64,000 bases of DNA, from NCBI GenBank assembly GCA_037783415.1, contig JAZGTN010000007.1, forward strand, positions 5,167,501 to 5,231,500. Reading direction: 5' to 3'. Numbering within the stretch: position 1 is the first letter of the stretch; the number at the start of each line of letters is the position of its first letter. The position numbers were made by a program, and so were the translations under genes. The notes beneath the pieces were generated by a model. That model saw nothing but the letters and a program-made list of their open reading frames with translations, had not been told where the DNA came from and ran no database searches. Source of the stretch: Leptasterias polaris. Taxonomy: Eukaryota > Echinodermata > Asteroidea > Forcipulatida > Asteriidae. Below, one piece after another: positions 8,550 through 17,500 of this stretch.

Positions 8550-11500
8550 CTGTGAGGGAAAATAACAAAATTAAGGGGCGTCATATGTAGGCAAAAAACA
8601 CCATCAACCCCCCCCCCCCAAAAAAAACCCCCAAAAACCCAAACAACCCCCACATGTCACCTTTCTCAAAGGTAGGCCTACTCGTGATTGAATCAAGTTA
8701 TTAAAAAAACTGGGAAACTGACTGGGTACATTTTAAATCAATTTGGGTTGAATAAAGAAACATTGCAAAGAGAGCCAGGACTTGAACCGGCGCTTTACAA
8801 ACTGAGCTATCTAGCATAATGTTGGTGGTCTTTTTGTCTTGTTTGTGATTAGAATTCCTGTTTGATCTCGTGAACTTAATTTCCTTATTTATATGAGTTA
8901 CAGCAAATATGCCATTAAGCTAAATAATACTAGGAAAGGAACAAACCTCTAATAAAATGTCCAGGCTCTAACATAAATGACTACCGAGATATAGAAGCTT
9001 CAAGTTCTTTTAAAATCTCTTTCAGAGAATGATACAACCTATTAATAATGGATTTGCCCATTGACCTCTCTCTCACCTGCGCCTCCTCTCCACCCTTTAT
9101 CATTGCTTCTGGATTTGCTGTGATGGTTGCATTATGTTCCCATAGGGGTGTCCAGATGTTTCCAGGGGAGAGACTGGATGTGCAGAATTTTAAAACAAAA
9201 ACAAAACAAAAAGGGGAACTTTTGAGATTTTTCTTGTTACAATATACTGTAATTGTTCTTCCATTCTGTGCATTTTAAAATGAGTTATGTGCTTTTGGTT
9301 ATTTTTATGCAAGGGCCGGTGTCATAGGGAAATCTGTCCCCCGGAGATTCTGTCCTCCAATGGGAAATTAACATGGGCTGGAGGAGGTAAATTCAAAAGA
9401 GGGCGCTATCAGAAGAGGTTTGTACACAGTTTGCCGTATGGGGTAACAGAATCTCCGGGGGACAGAATCTCCTGCCACACCGGCGCAATATAAATGTTTA
9501 CTTTAAAAAAAAATTATTATTAGCATTTATTAAATTTTAGGGCTACTTGAACTGAGTATTGTTAACTTGTAGTATATGGCCAGCCTGGTGTTGATTGTCC
9601 TTCACATAAGTGACTGTGTTGTGCTATTTGTATTGTGTGCGGATGGTTGAACTTTACACTGGACCCCAGGTCTGGTATAAGGTCATGCCAGTCAATAATG
9701 TTTAGACTTGTTTACAAGTCGTTAATGTTTTTCGCGGTGTGTCGAGTCGCGTGTGGTGTTGTAGCGTAATAAAGAATGCTCTCGCGAGATCACTGCTCTC
9801 GCGCGAAGTTGCTGGCTGCCGACTCTTCGTCATTAAATGTGACCAGTCTTGAGAGCAGTAATCTCGCGCAGAGCAGCCCTCTCGCGGGATATTGCGAGAG
9901 AGCCGTTCCGCTATCACCGCGACAGACATTTAACGACTTGTCCACAAGTCTAGTCAATGTTTGACCGGCGGTTTTGTGTGTTTCAATTTTGAATAACAAA
10001 ACATATACCTCACTAATATCTTGAACAGAAACATACTCTAATGTTGACTTTGATTCTAGTCTTGTACAGTTATTTCTGGTCTGCAGATTAAACATTTTGA
10101 ACAAGTGCAGGAGATAATTTTGCATTATTTTATGTCATCACGCGGATTTTGCTGCAGTATTTTAGTGATAGCTTGTCTCTTTAAATCGGAGGGCCGGCCT
10201 CCTTCCCATGCCTCTACACTGTAGTTCTTATCTACACTGCAAGGTCAAGATAAGATTTGCGTGGACAAGGTCCGAGGTTTCGTTTGTTCTATTGCACTGT
10301 TATCTAGAGTTATCTACCAATAACTGTATTTACCCCCTACTAGTAGGCATCAGAGCTGCCAACATTTGTGTTTTGCAGTCAGGGAGATTTTGTACAATAA
10401 TCAGGAATTACAAGATATTTAGATTACATTAAGAAATCGTTTCCATTATCAAGAGATTTTCAAATGTGTTCATCTACCAATAACTGTCCCCCTGCTAGCA
10501 GGTATCAGAGCTGCCAACATTTGTGTTTTTCAGTCAGGGAGATTTTGTACAATAACAATAATCGGGAATTACAGGATATTTAGATTACATTCAGAAAACG
10601 TTTCCATTATAGAATGGCAAACAGTAGGAAGGTTGACTGTTTACTGGTGTAGATGCATTCACCACGTGATATCATAATGCGAGGATGGCATCATTCAAAA
10701 CTACAGTGGATGACACTGAATGGTCAGACAGTAGGAGGGTTGACTGTGTACTGTGTAGATGCATTCGCCACATGATATCATATTGCAGGGTGGCATCATT
10801 CAAAACCACAGTGAATGACATTGATGGTCAGACAGTGGGAGGGTTAACAATGTACCTATTCACACGAACTTGGTATTTAGCCTCGTCAACCGCCATAGCT
10901 CTTGTCATTGCATCAATTCCTCCCTACAATTAAAAACAATCACCAATTATTTAAATCATTACATCCCTGATTTGACTGATTTTAAAGCATGTGCCACATT
11001 AGTAATTCTCAAAGACCAGTATCCACACTTGATGTGACCCAACATATTAATGAAATAACAAACCTGTGGAAGTTTAAGCTAAAGCAAAAATATTTCAAAG
11101 GGAGTTTCCCATCATGACCAACTTTATACCATGTACGTTGTGTGCAAATCTGTGAACATTTATAGCTTTACTCTTACCAATGTTATTAGTTAGAAATTAA
11201 GTGCTACCACTATCGTTATTTTTTTATCTACCAGACTACGGCTATTTTATTATTGTATACAATGTTATAAAAAATACACTCTTTAAAGTAAGCATACTTA
11301 TACAGCTTGCTTCGGGTTGCAAATCCTTCTCACATTACCTCTGCAGAATTAATTTCGGTCAAAAAGGTAACTTTTTTTCTCGCCACTGATATTTTTTGTT
11401 GTCAATAAAACTCTTGTTTGGACACCTATATCAAGACATGTTCTCATTGACAGTTGCAGATTTTAGGGGCCATTCATAATAGTCAATGTTGGAAAAATTA

Positions 11501-14500
11501 TTTTTCCCCCCCGAATTTGTGGGTGGATGGGTCAAAAGAAATAACTGAAAATATAAAATTTGTTTTTATTTTTAAAAAAAGAAGAAGAAAAATACACAGC
11601 TGGCCAAGATCGTCATCATTCTTACTAAGCTACAAAGTTGTTTGTTTATGAAGCCAGGAAAAGCCATTGAAAACAACTGATGTTGGAGACCTTTGATCTA
11701 AAATATCTGGTTCTTCAGTGTATAGACTTTATTATGTAGCCATTCAATATAAAAATCGAAGTTTGGGGTGGGTCAAAACAAATTCGAAAAAACCGTGTTT
11801 TTTTTTAACATGGACCATTCCGAATTTCCCCACAATGGCTCATAATTTTTTTCTGAAGCACATTCAGATTGATGGAAAGCCGTTAGGTAACAGCCGGTCA
11901 TCGACCCACCTACCTTTGTAGTAACATAAGAGATGGCGTGCGACTGGCCAAGAGTGGACACCAGACTGGACACGTTGATAATATTTCCCTTTGTTTTTCT
12001 CAGATGTGGAAGGGAATACTGCAGGAAAGAAGTATAAAGAAAAGATGATCAAAACCAATAAAGGTAAAATCTGTCAACCTCTACAATTAACCGATGCAGG
12101 TGTTAGGGTACAGCAGGCATGGACTCGATTTCACACAGCACTAAGATTCATTTTAAGATGAGTTCTCAGTATTACCATAGTGATTTGTACTGTGGCATCA
12201 CATTTTGCTTAGCAATTATTGCGATTGATTCGCTGTTAAGATCAATCTTAACTCTTTGTGAAAAGAACTAACAATGTAAATATAGGTTTTCTTTCTTCCT
12301 GATCTGAAAACTTTCACTAACAGGATATCTTGGGGTTGAACAAAGAAAAATTGACTATAGACCCATTGCACAACGCGCAGCGCACTTGCACTTGCACGCG
12401 CGTCTCCTGTCCGCCATTTTGGGTGTCAATGCACAAAAGGAATGGTACATGTGCTTACGCACCTCCGAACAATGCGCGTCTACCATTTCTGCCTTTTTGG
12501 GGAGTCCATTCCTTTTGTGCACGTTTTGACACCCAAAATGGCGGACAGGAGGCGCGCGTGTATGTGCGCTGCGCGTTGTGCAATGGGTCTATACACGCTC
12601 ACAGACGCCATGTTGTAGGTATTATTGAAAGGTAACGTCATATTCGATACGGTCTATAGAGGGGGATATGAACCAACAACCTCCGGTTAAACATGCCAGT
12701 ACTCTACCAACTGAGCTATCCAGCCCCATGTTGGCGGTCTCCCTATTTTGTCAGTATCTTTGTTTGGGGGTGCCAGTCAGACGCCATACAGCCGTTAGCT
12801 GCCGTGTAGCCAGGGATCACACCCAAGTTAATGATATATTCTGGGAAGCGGCAGTTAGAGGATCACCTTAAGGGAATGCGACTTTGGATATTTGTTACCT
12901 TTGCAAAAACGAAGTAGCTAACAAGATTGAAGTTAAGGAGTGAGGTAAACTGCTCCACAGTTATGTCATCGATGACCTCTTCTGGGGGATCTACAGTCAG
13001 ATTAGAGGGGATTAATCAATGAGATAATCTGCTAAAAGTTCATACTCTTAGCAGGCTGAACATAGCAGTGACATCAGCTCCAGATTTTCGGCGTAATCTC
13101 AAAAACGCTACCACCCTTTGAACTGAAATTTTCACAGGTTTGGTTGTATTCTTAAAGGCAAAGTATACCTTTGGTTTTTGGAAGTGTTTGATTGTTTTAA
13201 TCCCATATAAATGTTGATATAATATACAATAAAACTAACCTGTGAAAATTTCATTTCAAAAGGTGGTCGCGTTTTGGGGATATCAATCTGAAAAGCGTTT
13301 CTGACAGAAACGTTTCTCAGATTCAAATTTGGGGGCACAAAAACTGATATATTTTTACATAACCACACAAAACTTCCAAGTAAAATGCTTCTCTAAATGC
13401 TTTATACTGTCGAAAGCTGCTATAGGCTTCTAACCAATAGGTTTTTATGGCCATTAATTTTAAGAGTGATTACTATTATTATTATTTATTATTATTTATT
13501 CGGCATATCAAAAGCACAAACAAAAACAGAAAGAACAAGACAAAACAAAAAGCCAATGGCACATGCCTGGAATTAAAAAAGTTAACTAAACAACTGTGAC
13601 TCGAAAGCCTTCAACTCCGATGCCACTGGCTACAATTGCACAAGGAACAAAAATATATAAATATAAAAATAGACATTAATAGTATTTACATATAAAATTA
13701 CAAAATATGTTCTGTATAAAAGTACATCAAGAGAAAATAAATTTAAAAAACCAAAGATTAAAATATTTACCACCCCATTACCAAACGTATACAGAGACCC
13801 TTTATTCTACATTTATATAGGATTAAAATAATCAAACGGTTCCAAAAACCAAAGGTATGCTTTGCCTTTACCACTATTCCTTTCTCATGTCAATAACCTA
13901 CTCAGGGGGAATTCAGAGCAGCCAACATTTGCACCTTGCAATCAGGGAGATTTTGTTCAACAATCAGGAAAAAGTGTCCATAATCAGGGAGATTTTGTTT
14001 AATAATCAGGGAGATATTTAGAACTCCAATCAACATAATGGGGAAAAAGTGTCCATAATCAGGGAGATTTTGTTTAATAATCAGGGAGATATTTAGAACT
14101 CCAATCAACATAATGGGGAAAAAGTGTCCATAATCAGGGAGATTTTGTTTAATAATCAGGGAGATATTTAGAACTCCAATCAACATAATGGGGAAAAAGT
14201 GTCCATAATCAGGGAGATTTTGTTTAATAATCAGGGAGATATTTAGAACTCCAATCAACATAATGGGGAAAAAGTGTCCATAATCAGGGAGATTTTGTTT
14301 AATAATCAGGGAGATATTTAGAACTCCAATCAACATAATGGGGAAAAAGTGTCCATAATCAGGGAGATTTTGTTTAATAATCAGGGAGATATTTAGAACT
14401 CCAATCAACATAATGGGGAAAAAGTGTCCATAATCAGGGAGATTTTGTTTAATAATCAGGGAGATATTTAGAACTCCAATCAACATAATGGGGAAAAAGT

Positions 14501-17500
14501 GTCCATAATCAGGGAGATTTTGTTTAATAATCAGGGAGATATTTAGAACTCCAATCAACATAATGGGGAAAAAGTGTCCATAATCAGGGAGATTTTGTTT
14601 AATAATCAGGGAGATATTTAGAACTCCAATCAACATAATGGGGAAAAAGTGTCCATAATCAGGGAGATTTTGTTTAATAATCAGGGAGATATTTAGAACT
14701 CCAATCAACATAATGGGGAAAAAGTGTCCATAATCAGGGAGATTTTGTTTAATAATCAGGGAGATATTTAGAACTCCAATCAACATAATGGGGAAAAAGT
14801 GTCCATAATCAGGGAGATTTTGTTTAATAATCAGGGAGATATTTAGAACTCCAATCAACATAATGGGGAAAAAGTGTCCATAATCAGGGAGATTTTGTTT
14901 AATAATCAGGGAGATATTTAGAACTCCAATCAACATAATGGGGAAAAAGTGTCCATAATCAGGGAGATTTTGTTTAATAATCAGGGAGATATTTAGAACT
15001 CCAATCAACATAATGGGGAAAAAGTGTCCATAATCAGGGAGATTTTGTTTAATAATCAGGGAGATATTTAGAACTCCAATCAACATAATGGGGAAAAAGT
15101 GTCCATAATCAGGGAGATTTTGTTTAATAATCAGGGAGATATTTAGAACTCCAATCAACATAATGGGGAAAAAGTGTCCATAATCAGGGAGATTTTGTTT
15201 AATAATCAGGGAGATATTTAGAACTCCAATCAACATAATGGGGAAAAAGTGTCCATAATCAGGGAGATTTTGTTTAATAATCAGGGAGATATTTAGAACT
15301 CCAATCAACATAATGGGGAAAAAGTGTCCATAATCAGGGAGATTTTGTTTAATAATCAGGGAGATATTTAGAACTCCAATCAACATAATGGGGAAAAAGT
15401 GTCCATAATCAGGGAGATTTTGTTTAATAATCAGGGAGATATTTAGAACTCCAATCAACATAATGGGGAAAAAGTGTCCATAATCAGGGAGATTTTGTTT
15501 AATAATCAGGGAGATATTTAGAACTCCAATCAACATAATGGGGAAAAAGTGTCCATAATCAGGGAGATTTTGTTTAATAATCAGGGAGATATTTAGAACT
15601 CCAATCAACATAATGGGGAAAAAGTGTCCATAATCAGGGAGATTTTGTTTAATAATCAGGGAGATATTTAGAACTCCAATCAACATAATGGGGAAAAAGT
15701 GTCCATAATCAGGGAGATTTTGTTTAATAATCAGGGAGATATTTAGAACTCCAATCAACATAATGGGGAAAAAGTGTCCATAATCAGGGAGATTTTGTTT
15801 AATAATCAGGGAGATATTTAGAACTCCAATCAACATAATGGGGAAAAAGTGTCCATAATCAGGGAGATTTTGTTTAATAATCAGGGAGATATTTAGAACT
15901 CCAATCAACATAATGGGGAAAAAGTGTCCATAATCAGGGAGATTTTGTTTAATAATCAGGGAGATATTTAGAACTCCAATCAACATAATGGGGAAAAAGT
16001 GTCCATAATCAGGGAGATTTTGTTTAATAATCAGGGAGATATTTAGAACTCCAATCAACATAATGGGGAAAAAGTGTCCATAATCAGGGAGATTTTGTTT
16101 AATAATCAGGGAGATATTTAGAACTCCAATCAACATAATGGGGAAAAAGTGTCCATAATCAGGGAGATTTTGTTTAATAATCAGGGAGATATTTAGAACT
16201 CCAATCAACATAATGGGGAAAAAGTGTCCATAATCAGGGAGATTTTGTTTAATAATCAGGGAGATATTTAGAACTCCAATCAACATAATGGGGAAAAAGT
16301 GTCCATAATCAGGGAGATTTTGTTTAATAATCAGGGAGATATTTAGAACTCCAATCAACATAATGGGGAAAAAGTGTCCATAATCAGGGAGATTTTGTTT
16401 AATAATCAGGGAGATATTTAGAACTCCAATCAACATAATGGGGAAAAAGTGTCCATAATCAGGGAGATTTTCAAATGTTTTCCATCCGAACATGAAAAGA
16501 ATTATTTATAGGGCAGGGAACTTTCTTACAGAATTAGGGAGAGTTGGCAGCTCTGCTGGGAACCACAGTTAAACCGTAACAGGGTAAATCATCAACTTCA
16601 ACTTGGGTTGATAAAATTTGAATTTTTTTCTTACGCCAGCCAGCGTTGTTTACCAGGCAGTCGAGCTGTTTGTATTTGGCCACTGTCTGCTCTACAGTTG
16701 TCTGCAAAAAACAAAGCCCGATCCGAACAAAGAAGACATTTTTAATTAAGTGAAGTTAAAGTTTCAAACACTAAATTGCAACCTGTTGGTGAGAAAGTAA
16801 ATATTTGGATTCTGAGGTCCTTTCTAATAAAGTTTGTTTACATTAGGCCACATACAAAAAAAAATTTGATCGTCCTTTTTTTCGGGGGTGGGGGAGGGAG
16901 GGCGGTTTTTATTTGTATTTTTTATTTTTTATTTAGTTTTTGACATAGTCAAATATGAAATAAAGAGTAAAGAAATCATCACAATCACTAGAAAACAGAG
17001 GGTTTGTGTGTTTTTGATGTTTTTAATTGTTTTGTTAAACCCATTTAACTCCTATATAGTCCTAGATGACATTTTCTGTAAACATTTTCAAAAAACTAAA
17101 ACGCAGTGTAGGCCTAGCCAAAGTAAACATTTGAAGAATTGTTCTTGCTTTGCCAACATGAATAAAAACCTTCTTCAAACATCTTTTCAAACGTTACTGT
17201 GCGTGTGGCGCAGAGTGGAGCCAAATTTGACTGAAAAGATCATTGAAAAGGCCAATTTTTATGATTAAAAAAAAAAAATTAATAAATGGGTTTTGTTTTT
17301 TTCGAACGGTCGGGCGGGGACGATCAACAATTTTTTTTAATGTGGCCTATAAAGGGAAACGAGTAGGGTTGTGCATCAACAATTATTCCCCTTATGAGTA
17401 ATGATTAGCTGTTTGCAAACTGCTTACCAACCGGAAGGACCTATTTGTTATAAATGCGCAAACATGTCATCTTGGATTTCAAACCTTATGTTAAACTGTT

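Noticed and set aside
12662..12730. Possible tRNA gene on the minus strand (TGGATAGCTCAGTTGG..)
   Set aside because: The anticodon arm is irregular, and the same head plus tail occurs as a dispersed repeat at 17980 and 8750, so a SINE head is the better explanation.
13995..16469. CRISPR-like array (regular repeats)
   Set aside because: Units are contiguous with no variable spacers, and the context is a eukaryotic intron.
13902..16493. 863-codon minus-strand frame of 33 identical 25-residue hydrophobic repeats
   Set aside because: It is the translation of a 75-bp minisatellite within an intron and between MITE TIRs; start and stop lie in the MITE. No signal peptide or family match.
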